Assembly (NCBI RefSeq): GCF_001870465.1
Contig: NZ_MDGK01000017.1
Coordinates: forward strand, 62,001 to 126,000
Direction: 5' to 3'
DNA length: 64,000 nucleotides
Origin: Pseudomonas extremorientalis
Lineage (GTDB): Bacteria > Pseudomonadota > Gammaproteobacteria > Pseudomonadales > Pseudomonadaceae
A program made the translations under genes and the position numbers. The notes under the pieces are model-generated. The model was given only the letters and a program-made list of their open reading frames with translations. It made no database searches and had not been told where the DNA came from. The first letter of the stretch is position 1. The number at the start of each line of letters is the position of its first letter. Shown one piece after another: positions 53,580-62,825 of this stretch.

Positions 53580-55238
53580 ATGAAATGGTTCTACGATCTT
53601 AAAATTTCCACCAAGCTGATCAGCTCGTTCCTGGTGGTCCTGGCCCTCACCGGGGCCATGGGCGCCTTCGCTATCCTTCAGCTCGGTGCCGTCAACCAGG
53701 CCGCCCAGGACATCAAGGGCAACTGGATGCCCTCCATGCGTGCAGCCGCAGGCATGCGTTTTTTTGCCGCCAACTATCGCTTGAAAGAAAACCGCCACAT
53801 CGGTACCGAGATTCCCGAAGAAAAGGCCCAGGCCGAACGCGAAGCCGCCGAGGCGCGCCAGCAGTTCGAAACCCGCATGCAGACCTACGAGCAATTGCTG
53901 TCGAACGATGAAGATCGTCAACTCCTGCTTAGCGTGAAAAGCGCATGGGACGCCTACATTGCGAGCAGCAAGCAGGTCCTGGAGTTTTCCCGTCAGAACC
54001 AGGAAGCCCAGGCGCGCAGTTTGCTCCGGGGTGAATCCAAAGGGCATTTCGATGAGGTGACCAACCGCCTGCAGAAAATGGTCGAGCTCAATGACGCCGG
54101 CGCCACTGCCGCGGGTGACAAGGGCTCGGCGCTGTATGAAAGCTCACGCGTGTCGATCATCGCGGTACTGGCCGCATCCCTGCTGATCGGTCTGGGCCTG
54201 GCGATATTCATCGCGCGGATCATTTCCCGGCCGTTGCGCCAGGCGGCGAGCGCCGCCGAGCAATTGGCCGAAGGCAACCTTAATGCGCACATCGAGCCAG
54301 GTGGCAAAGATGAAACCGGCATGGTGCTCAACGCCATGCGCAACATGGTCGGCAAGCTGGCCCATATCATCGGCGAAGTGCGTAACGCCTCCGATAACCT
54401 TGCCAGCGCCTCCGAACAAGTCAGCGCCACCGCGCAATCGATGAGTCAGGCCACCAGTGAACAGGCCGCCAGTGTCGAGGAAACCAGTGCGTCGGTCGAA
54501 CAGATGAGCGCCAGCATCAACCAGAACACCGAAAACGCCAAGGTCACGGATGGCATGGCCAGCAAAGCGGCCAAGGAAGCCACCGAGGGCGGCGAATCGG
54601 TACAGCAGACGGTGGTGGCGATGAAGAAAATCGCCCAGCGCATCAGCATCATCGATGACATCGCTTACCAGACCAATCTGCTCGCGCTCAATGCCGCCAT
54701 CGAGGCCGCCCGGGCCGGCGAGCACGGCAAGGGCTTCGCCGTGGTGGCCGCCGAAGTGCGCAAGCTGGCCGAACGCAGCCAGGTCGCCGCCCAGGAAATC
54801 GGCGAACTGTCTTCCAGCAGCGTGGAGATGGCCGAGAAAGCCGGCAAGTTGCTCGACGAAATGGTGCCTTCCATCAACAAGACGTCCGACCTGGTGCAGG
54901 AAATCAGCGCGGCGTCCGAAGAACAGGCCGCCGGTGTCGCGCAGATCAACACGGCGATGACCCAGCTCAACCAAGTGACCCAGCAAAACGCCTCGAGCAG
55001 TGAGGAACTGGCGGCCACGGCCGAAGAAATGAGCAGCCAGGCCGAGCAACTGCAACAGGCCATGAGTTTCTTCGTGCTGGATTCAGCGTCCAAGGCTGCG
55101 GTGCAAAGCACCGGCGTGGACAGCCCCGGCAGCACGCCCAACCGTCAACCGCCGCGCACCAAACCAACGCCGCCGCGCAAGGCGTTCGCCTACACCATGG
55201 CCAGTGCCCCGGACGAATCGGATTTCACCCGCTTCTGA
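53580..55238 (+). CDS. Methyl-accepting chemotaxis protein, four-helix-bundle sensor
   Basis: 552 aa from the ATG at 53580 (GGAGGT upstream). TM1 ([20 protein letters not shown]), a periplasmic four-helix-bundle domain (about 35-190), TM2 ([20 protein letters not shown]), HAMP and the signalling domain with [20 protein letters not shown]. The C-terminus is a flexible Pro/Lys-rich tail ending DFTRF. This resembles the CheR/CheB-tethering pentapeptide (xWxxF) with Phe for Trp. It lies between cheA and cheW. The signal sensed is unknown. Confidence 0.93.
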   Translation: MKWFYDLKISTKLISSFLVVLALTGAMGAFAILQLGAVNQAAQDIKGNWMPSMRAAAGMRFFAANYRLKENRHIGTEIPEEKAQAEREAAEARQQFETRMQTYEQLLSNDEDRQLLLSVKSAWDAYIASSKQVLEFSRQNQEAQARSLLRGESKGHFDEVTNRLQKMVELNDAGATAAGDKGSALYESSRVSIIAVLAASLLIGLGLAIFIARIISRPLRQAASAAEQLAEGNLNAHIEPGGKDETGMVLNAMRNMVGKLAHIIGEVRNASDNLASASEQVSATAQSMSQATSEQAASVEETSASVEQMSASINQNTENAKVTDGMASKAAKEATEGGESVQQTVVAMKKIAQRISIIDDIAYQTNLLALNAAIEAARAGEHGKGFAVVAAEVRKLAERSQVAAQEIGELSSSSVEMAEKAGKLLDEMVPSINKTSDLVQEISAASEEQAAGVAQINTAMTQLNQVTQQNASSSEELAATAEEMSSQAEQLQQAMSFFVLDSASKAAVQSTGVDSPGSTPNRQPPRTKPTPPRKAFAYTMASAPDESDFTRF

Positions 55239-55277
55239 TCGCACGATCGATGCGGGCCTACAAGGGAGAGTAGTGAC

Positions 55278-55817
55278 ATGGGCGCAGTAATGACGACTCG
55301 GCAGACCGCGGTGGCGGTCGATGAGGATGCGCAGTACCTGACCTTCATGCTGGGCGGCGAAATGTTCGCCATCGGCATCCTGGGGATCAAGGAAATTATC
55401 GAATACGGCAGCCTGACCGTGGTGCCGATGATGCCCGCTTTCGTGCGCGGGGTGATCAACCTGCGCGGCGCAGTGGTGCCGGTGGTGGACTTGTCGGCGC
55501 GCTTTGGGCGGGCCAACTCGGCGATCACCCGGCGTTCCTGCGTGATCATCATCGAGGCGAGTACCGAGGACGGTCAGCCACAGGACATCGGGCTGCTGGT
55601 CGATACGGTATCTGCCGTGCAGGAGATCCCGGCCACGCAGATCGAACCGCCACCGAGCTTCGGTGCGCGCATTCGCGCCGATTTCATCAGTGGCATGGCC
55701 AAGGTCGAGGGCAAATTCGTGATCGTGCTGGAAGTGGACAAGGTGCTGTCTATCGACGAGATGTCCAGCCTGGCCGAGGCTGGCCAGGCGCCGGCCCCTG
55801 ACCTCGACCTGCGTTGA
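55278..55817 (+). CDS. cheW: Chemotaxis adaptor CheW
   Basis: 179 aa. CheW fold: YLTFMLGGEMFAIGILGIKE, then the conserved VRGVINLRGAVVPVVDL and GLLVDTVSAVQEIPATQIEP. It couples the MCPs to CheA. The N-terminal 15 residues and the C-terminal tail are longer than minimal CheW. GGGAGAG upstream. Confidence 0.95.
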   Translation: MGAVMTTRQTAVAVDEDAQYLTFMLGGEMFAIGILGIKEIIEYGSLTVVPMMPAFVRGVINLRGAVVPVVDLSARFGRANSAITRRSCVIIIEASTEDGQPQDIGLLVDTVSAVQEIPATQIEPPPSFGARIRADFISGMAKVEGKFVIVLEVDKVLSIDEMSSLAEAGQAPAPDLDLR

Positions 55818-55826
55818 GGCTCGATC

Positions 55827-56636
55827 ATGTCAGATACCGTCTCCATCGACGATCATGAATTCGGTCAGTTCCAGACCTGGCTGTACCGGGCGGCCGGCAT
55901 CAACCTGTCGCCCGCCAAGAAAGCTCTGGTGGCCGGGCGCCTGTTCAAGCGCCTCAAGCACTATGAGCTGCAGAGCTATGGTGAGTATTTCAAGCTGATC
56001 ATGAATGACCAGCGCAAGGGCGAACTGCAAGTTGCGCTGGATTTGCTGACCACCAACGAAACCTATTTTTTTCGCGAGCCCAAGCACTTCGACTTCCTGC
56101 GTCAGCACGTGCTGCCCCAGGCCGCGCCGGGCCGGATGTTTCGCGTGTGGAGCGCGGCCAGTTCCACCGGCGAAGAGCCCTACAGCCTGGCGATGACCCT
56201 GGCCGAAAGCCTCGGTACCACGCCCTGGGAAGTGATCGGCTCGGACATCAGCTCCCAGGTACTGGCCAAGGCGCGCACGGGGCATTACTCAATGGAACGC
56301 ATCGAGACATTGCCCCAGCCGCTGCTGGTCAAGTACTGCCTCAAGGGCATGGGGCGTCAGGAGGGCACCGTCCTGATCGACAAGGCCTTGCGCAACCGCG
56401 TCAATTTTATCCAGGTCAACCTTAACGAAGCGCTGCCGGCGCTGGGGGAGTTCGAGGTGATTTTCCTGCGCAACGTGATGATTTATTTCGATCAGCAGAC
56501 CAAGAGCCAGGTGGTCGCGCGTCTGTTGCCGCTGCTTAAACGCGGTGGTTATTTGATCATCAGTCACTCCGAAAGCCTCCACGGCGTCAATGACACCTTG
56601 AAGCTGGTGGCGCCGTCGATTTACCGCAAGCCATGA
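55827..56636 (+). CDS. cheR: Chemotaxis methyltransferase CheR
   Basis: 269 aa. N-terminal helical domain, then the SAM-binding core: WSAASSTGEEPYSLAMTLAE, SDISSQVLAKARTGHYS and FLRNVMIYFD, ending LIISHSESLHGV. It methylates glutamates of the MCPs. Overlaps cheD by 4 bp. Confidence 0.95.
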   Translation: MSDTVSIDDHEFGQFQTWLYRAAGINLSPAKKALVAGRLFKRLKHYELQSYGEYFKLIMNDQRKGELQVALDLLTTNETYFFREPKHFDFLRQHVLPQAAPGRMFRVWSAASSTGEEPYSLAMTLAESLGTTPWEVIGSDISSQVLAKARTGHYSMERIETLPQPLLVKYCLKGMGRQEGTVLIDKALRNRVNFIQVNLNEALPALGEFEVIFLRNVMIYFDQQTKSQVVARLLPLLKRGGYLIISHSESLHGVNDTLKLVAPSIYRKP

Positions 56637-57166
56637 AAAAGCCTGTGGGTACGACCGAAGTGGTATTGGCGCCTGGCCAAGTCAGTTTTGCAACGCGGCC
56701 GACGCGCCTGCGGACCTTGCTCGGCTCCTGTGTGGCGATTACCTTTTGGCATCCGCAGCGGCTGATCGGCGGCATGTGTCACTTCATGCTGCCGGGGCGC
56801 CTGCGCAACCATCAGCCCCTCGATGGCCGGTATGCCGACGAAGCCCTGGAACTGCTGCTGCGTCACGCGCAAATCAATGGCACGCATGCACGGGATTACC
56901 AGGTCAAGTTGTTCGGCGGCGGCGAGATGTTTCCGGATCTGCAACGTCGTCTGCCGACGCAGGACGTCGCCAGCCTGAATATTCGCGCGGCGCTGGCCCT
57001 GGCCGAGCGTCATCACCTGCACCTGGCCGCCCAGGACATGGGCAGTACCGGTTACCGCACGATCATGTTCGACCTGTGGAACGGCAACGTCTGGGTTCGG
57101 CACCAACCAATGGGAATACTTCAAGAAGATGCCTACCAAAAAAATCAGTGTGCTGCTGGTCGATGA
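56633..57166 (+). CDS. cheD: Chemoreceptor glutamine deamidase CheD
   Basis: 177 aa. Catalytic Cys in [14 protein letters not shown], His in [10 protein letters not shown], and the Gly-rich strand [12 protein letters not shown]. It deamidates receptor glutamines and may bind CheY or CheB. Overlaps both neighbours (ATGA with cheR; 38 bp with cheB), so expression is tightly coupled. Confidence 0.94.
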   Translation: MKKPVGTTEVVLAPGQVSFATRPTRLRTLLGSCVAITFWHPQRLIGGMCHFMLPGRLRNHQPLDGRYADEALELLLRHAQINGTHARDYQVKLFGGGEMFPDLQRRLPTQDVASLNIRAALALAERHHLHLAAQDMGSTGYRTIMFDLWNGNVWVRHQPMGILQEDAYQKNQCAAGR

Positions 57167-58205
57167 TTCGGCCGTGGTGCGCCAGGTACTGCTGGCGATT
57201 CTCAGCGATACGCCGGATATCCACGTCATGGGGGCGGCTTCCGACCCGATTTTCGCCATGGACAAACTGGCGCGGGAATGGCCGGACGTGATCGTGCTGG
57301 ATGTCGAAATGCCGCGCATGGACGGCATCACGTTTCTCAAGAAAATCATGAGCGAGCGGCCGACGCCGGTGGTGATCTGCTCCTCGCTGACCCAGAAAGG
57401 CGCGGAAACCTCCCTGCAGGCGCTGTCGGCGGGCGCTGTGGAAATCATCACCAAGCCCTCAACCGGTTTGAAGAGTTTCCTGATTGAATCGGCGGCCGAG
57501 TTGGTGGCCGCGATCCGGGCCGCCGCAAACTCCAATGTCAGGAACCTGGGAAAACGCAGCGTCAGCCCGCCCTTGGTTCCAGCCAGCAAGCTCAGTGCCG
57601 ATGCGATCCTGCCCGCCGCCAATGGGCATGCCATGGCCCAGACTACCGAGCGCATCGTCGCCATCGGCACCTCCACCGGCGGCACCCAAGCGCTGGAAGC
57701 CGTGCTGACGGCACTGCCGCGCGTATGCCCGGGTATGGTGATCGTGCAGCACATGCCCGAGAAGTTCACCGCTTCGTTCGCCGAGCGCCTCAACAGCGTG
57801 TGCGAAATCGAAGTGCGCGAAGCGCGCAACAACGACCGTATCCTGCCTGGCCTGGCCCTGATCGCACCCGGCGGCAAGCACCTGATGGTCAACCGCAGCG
57901 GCGCCTATTACCACGCTCAGGTGATCGATGGACCGCTGGTCAACCGCCATCGACCCTCCGTGGATGTGCTATTTCGCTCGGTGGCCAGGTTCGCCGGCAG
58001 GAATGCCACCGGCATCATCATGACGGGCATGGGCGACGATGGCGCACGCGGGCTCAAGGAAATGCTCGAGGCCGGGGCCGCGACAGTCGCCCAGGATGAA
58101 GCCAGTTGCGTGGTGTTCGGCATGCCCAAGGAAGCCATCAAGCTCAACGCCGCTCAGCGCATCATGGCGCTGGAGGATATTTATCGGGCGATCCTGCATA
58201 AGTGA
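57129..58205 (+). CDS. cheB: Chemotaxis methylesterase CheB
   Basis: 358 aa. Receiver domain with D58 in [13 protein letters not shown], linker, then the esterase domain with Ser in [13 protein letters not shown], His in [18 protein letters not shown] and Asp in [11 protein letters not shown]. It removes methyl groups from the MCPs once phosphorylated by CheA. Last gene of the operon, followed by a strong terminator. Confidence 0.96.
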   Translation: MPTKKISVLLVDDSAVVRQVLLAILSDTPDIHVMGAASDPIFAMDKLAREWPDVIVLDVEMPRMDGITFLKKIMSERPTPVVICSSLTQKGAETSLQALSAGAVEIITKPSTGLKSFLIESAAELVAAIRAAANSNVRNLGKRSVSPPLVPASKLSADAILPAANGHAMAQTTERIVAIGTSTGGTQALEAVLTALPRVCPGMVIVQHMPEKFTASFAERLNSVCEIEVREARNNDRILPGLALIAPGGKHLMVNRSGAYYHAQVIDGPLVNRHRPSVDVLFRSVARFAGRNATGIIMTGMGDDGARGLKEMLEAGAATVAQDEASCVVFGMPKEAIKLNAAQRIMALEDIYRAILHK

Positions 58206-58259
58206 GGGGGAAGGGGCGGGTGAATAGTTAGTGCGTCGACGAGCCACTTTTCTGTAGGC

Positions 58260-58293
58260 GAAAAAAAGACCTTGAATTTCAAGGTCTTTTTTT
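58260..58293 (+). terminator. Rho-independent terminator of the che operon (bidirectional)
   Basis: AAAAAAAGACCTTGAA pairs with TTCAAGGTCTTTTTTT. The flanking A and T runs make it work in both directions. It marks the end of the resident region and the start of the mobile region. Confidence 0.93.
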
Positions 58294-58459
58294 AAGAGGG
58301 GCCGAGGGAGACTCGAGTGTTCTATATATCCTAAGGCTTCCAGGCTGATTCTGGATCTCGGGATACAAGCAGGGATACACGCTGCTTTCTGTTGGGGCAT
58401 TTTCTTAATCAGGTGCTGCTACGATCAAAGCTCGCGGAGGCTATCAAAAAAGGGAAACC

Positions 58460-59102
58460 ATGCGCGCAGCTTTCGAAGCTGACCTGCTGACGTTCGTCGA
58501 ATCTGAACTGAAAAAACTGAATGTCGTAGCTCCCAACAGAGATGTGACCGGCTGCGCGTTGCTTCTTTTCAAGCTCCAAAGAAGATGTCCAGTTGCAACG
58601 CCACGACGGACAGAGTGCGCAGCGTCTTTCTCTGTCCCTGCTGATCTAAAAAGCGGCTTCGATGGGCTTTGCCTTGCAATCCACCAAGGCCAGCCTCTGT
58701 TACCGTATTTGAGCAGATCCACGTTCAGCATAGATAAAGCTGATGGGCTTCTTGATGACTGGGGGATTCTGCATTTTCATCTCGGCACTGAACGCTTACT
58801 CAATGGACTGATCAAGGGTACTAAGACCGTCGCATTCGGTTTGGTACAGACAGACTGCATCTATTTTCTTGACGCTCTTCCCCACGGTCCCGGTCATGGT
58901 GATGTCTGGGTTCGCGAGAAGCTGATCCACACCATCGAGGAGAATTGGCCGTCTTTGCTACCTTCAAATTCTCGCTCCTTGACCCCGGATACCCTGACGG
59001 CTGAGGAGCGAGCAAACTGCAGGAAAAAGTCCTTAAACGTAAGCGTCTGGCCAAGTCACCTACCGAACTCCAGCATTAAGGACGATGGTGTCCGCGTATT
59101 TT
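58460..59102 (+). pseudogene. Unknown protein interrupted by IS66 insertion
   Basis: About 214 native residues (MRAAFEADLLTFVESELKK...DDGVRVFL) with AAAGGGAAACC before the ATG. The frame then runs into the IS66 left end and continues for 40 foreign residues to a stop at 59221. No family recognised; features are WGILHFHLGTER and LVQTDCIYFLDALPHGPGHG. The expected 3' part is not found beyond the right side of the element, so DNA has been lost or rearranged there. Confidence 0.65.
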
Positions 59103-59138
59103 TAAGCGGACGCGATTGCCCTTATCGCCAGGATTTCC

Positions 59139-59456
59139 ATGCGCCAACGAAGCTCTTATCCCAAACCATTCAAAGCCCAGGTCGTCCAGGAATGCCTGCA
59201 ACCTGGGGCGATAATTTCTAGCGTAGCCATCCATCACGGCATCAACGCCAACGTGATCCGCAAGTGGCTACCGACTTACCGAGATCAATCGCCTGCAACT
59301 TTGCCGGCTTTCGTTCCGGTTAAAGCAGTACCAAGGCGAGCAACAGAAGAGATTGTGATCATCTCGCTGCCTTTGGGTGATAAATCCATCACCGTAAAGT
59401 GGCCAGCCTCGGATCCGGACGGCTGCGCGTGTTTCGTTCGTGGCCTGGCCCAATGA
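59139..59456 (+). CDS. tnpA: IS66 TnpA (accessory, HTH)
   Basis: 105 aa. Transposase-8/TnpA-like HTH protein: SYPKPFKAQVVQECLQPGA, then VAIHHGINANVIRKWLPTYR. DNA-binding accessory of IS66 transposition. The stop overlaps the tnpB start (ATGA). Confidence 0.9.
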   Translation: MRQRSSYPKPFKAQVVQECLQPGAIISSVAIHHGINANVIRKWLPTYRDQSPATLPAFVPVKAVPRRATEEIVIISLPLGDKSITVKWPASDPDGCACFVRGLAQ

Positions 59457-59788
59457 TTCGCGTCGATGCCATCTGGCTCGCCACCGAGCCTATGGACATG
59501 CGCGCAGGCACTGAGACTGCTTTGGCTCGAGTGGTCGCGGTGTTCGGTGCGGCGAAGCCGCACTGTGCTTATCTATTCGCCAACCGCCGCGCCAATCGCA
59601 TGAAAGTGCTGGTGCATGACGGCTTCGGAGTATGGCTGGCGGCGCGCCGGTTGAACCAAGGCAAGTTCCACTGGCCTGGCATTCACCATGGCTCTGAGAT
59701 GGAACTGGATACCGAGCAACTTCAGGCATTGGTGCTGGGTCTGCCATGGCAACGCGCAGGTTCTGGAGGCTCGATCACACTGCTTTAA
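59453..59788 (+). CDS. tnpB: IS66 TnpB (accessory)
   Basis: 111 aa from the ATG at 59453. IS66 Orf2 signature: IWLATEPMDMRAGTETALAR, NRRANRMKVLVHDGFGVWLA and the family's conserved LNQGKFHWP. Required for efficient transposition; role poorly defined. Confidence 0.93.
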   Translation: MIRVDAIWLATEPMDMRAGTETALARVVAVFGAAKPHCAYLFANRRANRMKVLVHDGFGVWLAARRLNQGKFHWPGIHHGSEMELDTEQLQALVLGLPWQRAGSGGSITLL

Positions 59789-59849
59789 CGGCTGCCATTA
59801 GCCTATCGGTATATCGCCGCGAATTGCCCGCTCTGGCAAAATCGGCCCC

Positions 59850-61445
59850 ATGACTCCGCTACCCAATCTCGATCACCTGACCCCTGAACAACTGCGCGCC
59901 TTGGCGGCGCAGTTAATGCAGCGTGTCGAGACGCTAGATCACCAGGTCGACACGCTGGGCAAGACGGTCGAAACGATGGGTAAAACCGTTGAAACGATGG
60001 GCAAGAAGATCAACAGTGATCAAACAGTCATAGAGAAACTGACCTTCGAGATCGCACAGCTCAAGCGCTTGAAATTTGCCAAGCGCAGCGAGCAGATGAA
60101 TCCTGAGCAGGCCAGTTTGCTTGATGACCTGATCGATACCGATATCGCAGCGATTGAAGCAGAGCTTCAGGCTTTGCAAACAGTGGCAGCGGCAACCGAG
60201 AAAAAGCAGAAGCCCAAGCGCACTGCATTACCGGCTGAGTTTCCACGCACACTGATCCATCACGAACCGGACAACACTCACTGCCCATGCGGCTGCGCTC
60301 TCAAGCGCATCGGCGAGGACGTCAGCGAGAAGCTGGACTACACGCCCGGCGCATTTACCGTTGAACGCCATGTGCGTGGCAAATGGGTCTGCGATGACTG
60401 CGAAACGCTGATCCAGGCACCTGTTCCGGCGCAGGTTATTGATAAGGGCATCCCGACTGCGGGCCTGCTGGCCCACGTAATGATTGCCAAGTTTTCCGAC
60501 CACCTGCCGCTTTACCGTCAGGAATCGATCTTCGGTCGAGCGGGCCTGGCGATTCCACGCTCCACCTTGGCTCAATGGGTTGGCGTGACCGGGGTTCAGT
60601 TGCAGCCGCTGGTTGATGCGCTGCGCGACGTGGTACTCGGGCAGCAGGTTATTCATGCCGATGAAACACCGGTGCAGATGCTCATGCCGGGAACGAAGAA
60701 AACCCACCGTTCCTATGTTTGGGCCTATGCCACCACCCAGTTCTCAGATGTGGCAGCGGTGGTTTACGACTTCAGCCCCAGCCGCGCCGGAGAGCATGCT
60801 CGCAACTTCCTGCAAGACTGGAGGGGCAAGCTGGTCTGCGACGATTTTGGCGGCTACAAGGCCAGCTTTGAACTCGGCGTGACCGAGATCGGCTGCATGG
60901 CTCATGCACGGCGCAAGTTCTTCGAACTGCACGCTACGAATAAAAGCACGCTCGCCGAGCAAGCCCTGCGCTATATCCAGTTGCTGTATGAAATCGAAAA
61001 TGAAGTCCGCGACTTGGAGCCGGATTTAAGGCGCAGAATACGGCAAGAAAAAGCTGTACCTGTGATGAACATGCTGCACGCCTGGATGATCGCCCAGCGT
61101 GACCTCGTGCCCGAAGGCTCAGCCATCAGCAGAGCACTCGATTACAGCCTGAAACGCTGGGCAGCGCTGTCGCGCTACCTTGATGACGGGGCCGTACCCA
61201 TAGACAACAACTGGGCAGAGAACCAGATCCGGCCTTGGGCGCTTGGACGCAAGAACTGGCTCTTCGCAGGGTCGTTGCGCAGCGGTCAGCGTGCGGCGGC
61301 GCTAATGAGCCTGATCCAGTCGGCCAAACTCAACGGACATGATCCGTATGCGTATCTGAAAGATGTACTGACTCGCCTGCCGACGCAGCGAGCAAGTGGA
61401 ATTACCGATTTGCTCCCTTTTCGCTGGGTCAAGCAGGGAAGCTAA
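59850..61445 (+). CDS. tnpC: IS66 TnpC transposase (DDE)
   Basis: 531 aa, full length. N-terminal leucine-zipper-like coiled coil with a tandem TLGKTVETMGKTVETMGKK repeat, a zinc-binding domain (HCPCGCALKRIGED, CDDCETLIQ), then the DDE domain: VIHADETPVQM (D), DDFGGYKASF (D) and VPIDNNWAENQIRPWALGRK (E). Ends with the usual IS66_C tail (LPTQRASGITDLLPFRW). Confidence 0.96.
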   Translation: MTPLPNLDHLTPEQLRALAAQLMQRVETLDHQVDTLGKTVETMGKTVETMGKKINSDQTVIEKLTFEIAQLKRLKFAKRSEQMNPEQASLLDDLIDTDIAAIEAELQALQTVAAATEKKQKPKRTALPAEFPRTLIHHEPDNTHCPCGCALKRIGEDVSEKLDYTPGAFTVERHVRGKWVCDDCETLIQAPVPAQVIDKGIPTAGLLAHVMIAKFSDHLPLYRQESIFGRAGLAIPRSTLAQWVGVTGVQLQPLVDALRDVVLGQQVIHADETPVQMLMPGTKKTHRSYVWAYATTQFSDVAAVVYDFSPSRAGEHARNFLQDWRGKLVCDDFGGYKASFELGVTEIGCMAHARRKFFELHATNKSTLAEQALRYIQLLYEIENEVRDLEPDLRRRIRQEKAVPVMNMLHAWMIAQRDLVPEGSAISRALDYSLKRWAALSRYLDDGAVPIDNNWAENQIRPWALGRKNWLFAGSLRSGQRAAALMSLIQSAKLNGHDPYAYLKDVLTRLPTQRASGITDLLPFRWVKQGS

Positions 61446-61461
61446 TCGTTGCAGATATCCA

Positions 61462-61911
61462 TCATGCGGGGAGATAGCGATATACCTTTGTTTCTCGAAG
61501 AGAAAATCCTGCCCCCTCGTATAAACCATGAGCGGATTCTCGATTTGGGTTAGACGTAAGATCCAGTGTTTTTGCGCCCAGGGCATGACTTCTTTCTACA
61601 GCTGCCTGAATGAGCGCTTTGCCGACTCCCTGCCCCCGGGCACCAGCATCCACAACGACATCCTCGATCCAAGCACGAACACCTGTCGGAATACGGAAAT
61701 GAATGAGGGTTAGCGCCCCCAAGATATTTTCTCCACCTGCCCCCCTCACTACGAATAGATCAGAGCATTCTGCATCTACGATCAGCTGCAACTCTTGCAT
61801 TGTCATTGCCTTCGCATTCATGGAAAGCTGGGGGAGTAGGTCATTCAAAGACTTGAGTAATACCGGATTTGTCTCTCGAACCAACTCGATCAAATTGGAT
61901 TGATTTGTCAT
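61462..61911 (-). CDS. GNAT-family N-acetyltransferase
   Basis: 149 aa. Acetyl-CoA loop RGQGVGKALIQAAVERSHAL (Q/RxxGxG/A), preceded by RAWIEDVVVDAGA and followed by NPNRESAHGLYEGAGF. It acetylates an unknown small molecule or protein N-terminus. Its 3' end lies 17 bp from the IS66 tnpC stop; the gene itself is intact. Confidence 0.9.
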   Translation of the reverse strand: MTNQSNLIELVRETNPVLLKSLNDLLPQLSMNAKAMTMQELQLIVDAECSDLFVVRGAGGENILGALTLIHFRIPTGVRAWIEDVVVDAGARGQGVGKALIQAAVERSHALGAKTLDLTSNPNRESAHGLYEGAGFSLRETKVYRYLPA

Positions 61912-62082
61912 GAGAAATCCTCGGATAGGGAGCAGTGGCGAACGTCAAAAGTTTATTAAGACAAGGCATCAGGCCTTACACCTGCGATCAGACAAACAAT
62001 ATAGTACAGGCTACACATGACCCGCTGGCTAACGTTGGACGTCTCGCTGTTTTGAACAGCCACAGCCAAAAAACCAGACGGG

Positions 62083-62382
62083 ATGACCAGACGCTTACCC
62101 TTAAACGTCACCGTGACGAAGCTTTCTGGTGAAGTGATCTTTCCACCAGGCGGTGGTGTCATGTGCGATGGCACTGCCATCAATAACTTCATGCAGCTGC
62201 AAAAAATCTACGCCCAGTTCGATTGGGCTCGCAAAACGTGCGAATTAAACGAGCAATCAATACGTGATGCGTTAGAGGTCGGTGATAAAGACTTCCGTTT
62301 GCATATTGGGTTTGCTGACAGGCAGCTGTATTTGTACGAAGGCAGCACGGGTGTCCGCATTGAGTTCGCTGGGCTCGCATAG
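62083..62382 (+). CDS. Small hypothetical protein, 99 aa (doubtful)
   Basis: MTRRLPLNVTVTKLSGEVIF... then a helical and beta segment (NEQSIRDALEVGDKDFRLHI, YLYEGSTGVRIEF). No convincing ribosome site, and a minus-strand frame overlaps its first half. Base composition is lower in G+C than the core genome. Listed because its C-terminal half looks protein-like. Confidence 0.35.
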   Translation: MTRRLPLNVTVTKLSGEVIFPPGGGVMCDGTAINNFMQLQKIYAQFDWARKTCELNEQSIRDALEVGDKDFRLHIGFADRQLYLYEGSTGVRIEFAGLA

Positions 62383-62431
62383 CCACATTTTCTCTCGTCC
62401 TTTAGCTAGCCGATTCCCAAAACCTGCCGGG

Positions 62432-62506
62432 GCCCCTGAGAGATTCCTTACAGCACGGGGTCGGAAACCCGCGACATCGTGGTAGCGACAGATTCCCCTG
62501 CTTACT
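62432..62506 (+). repeat. Degenerate segment copy A (inverted relative to copy B)
   Basis: Reads CTGCCGGGGCCCCTGAG ... CACGGGGTCGGAAACCCGC ... GTAGCGACAGATTCCCCTGC, then TTACTGA. It resembles the minus strand of 63655-63736 over about 75 bp. Copy B is the segment just downstream of the DUF927-type gene, so copy A is a relic of a second such region. Confidence 0.7.
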
Positions 62507-62508
62507 GA

Positions 62509-62526
62509 AATTTCAACGTTGAAATT
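62509..62526. promoter_or_regulatory. Perfect 18-bp palindrome
   Basis: AATTTCAACGTTGAAATT is its own complement with no spacer. Candidate operator or partition-type site; no protein can be assigned. Confidence 0.4.
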
Positions 62527-62543
62527 GAAAGGATCTTGAAGAA

Positions 62544-62585
62544 AAAGGGACATCGTTACCGTGTTGGTAAAGATGCCCCTTTGTT
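62544..62585. terminator. Long imperfect stem-loop, terminator-like in both directions
   Basis: AAAGGGACATCGTTACC (62544-62560) pairs with GGTAAAGATGCCCCTTT with three mismatches and a GTGTT loop. TTTTG follows on the plus strand and CTTTTTC on the minus strand, so it could end transcripts from either side, including the kinase gene. Confidence 0.6.
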
Positions 62586-62611
62586 TTGCTGATAACGCAC
62601 GCATGGCGTTC

Positions 62612-62646
62612 GTCAACCGAGTCAACTCCGTCAACCTGTCAACCAA
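62612..62646 (+). repeat. Iterated GTCAAC repeats (9-bp period)
   Basis: GTCAAC begins at 62612, 62621, 62630 and 62638, so the spacing is 9, 9 and 8 bp. A similar array of GTTCAC lies at 63631-63653 next to copy B. Such arrays can bind replication or regulatory proteins (iteron-like), but this is only an inference. Confidence 0.55.
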
Positions 62647-62825
62647 CTTCAAAAATCCAGCCGCTAACACGAACGCGCGGGTTCTCTGCCCCGTGTCAGT
62701 TTGGAGTGCTCAGGGTCCCTGGCACCTATCTCGTAAGCAGCTGGCTAATACGCCTATACATTGCTTTCACGTCAATTCACGTTCTCTGTATCAGCCTCTC
62801 AAATCCCTGTCGGCAAGAGGGCTGA

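Larger units (their letters stand above)
59103..61445 (+). mobile_element. IS66-family element, right inverted repeat not seen
   Basis: Complete tnpA, tnpB and tnpC in the standard order. The left end is placed at TAAGCGGACGCG, 36 bp before tnpA, which looks like the IS66 terminal repeat. No complementary repeat (GCGTCCGCTTA) is found after tnpC; instead a GNAT gene ends 17 bp further on. The right end may have been deleted, so the element is probably immobile on its own. Confidence 0.85.
62383..62825. other. Non-coding mobile-element segment with repeats
   Basis: 443 bp without a supported gene. It holds one of two inverted degenerate copies of a segment (62432-62506), an 18-bp palindrome, a long stem-loop and a small array of direct repeats, each given separately. 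Open frames here run through these repeats and are not believed. Confidence 0.5.

Noticed and set aside
49570..58205. Wsp-type surface-sensing system
   Set aside because: No GGDEF output regulator in the operon; instead it has a single-domain CheY, CheD and a STAS protein.
61956..62192. 78-codon minus-strand frame overlapping the 99-codon plus-strand ORF
   Set aside because: Neither has a good ribosome site; the plus-strand frame has the more protein-like C-terminus, so only that one was kept, at low confidence.
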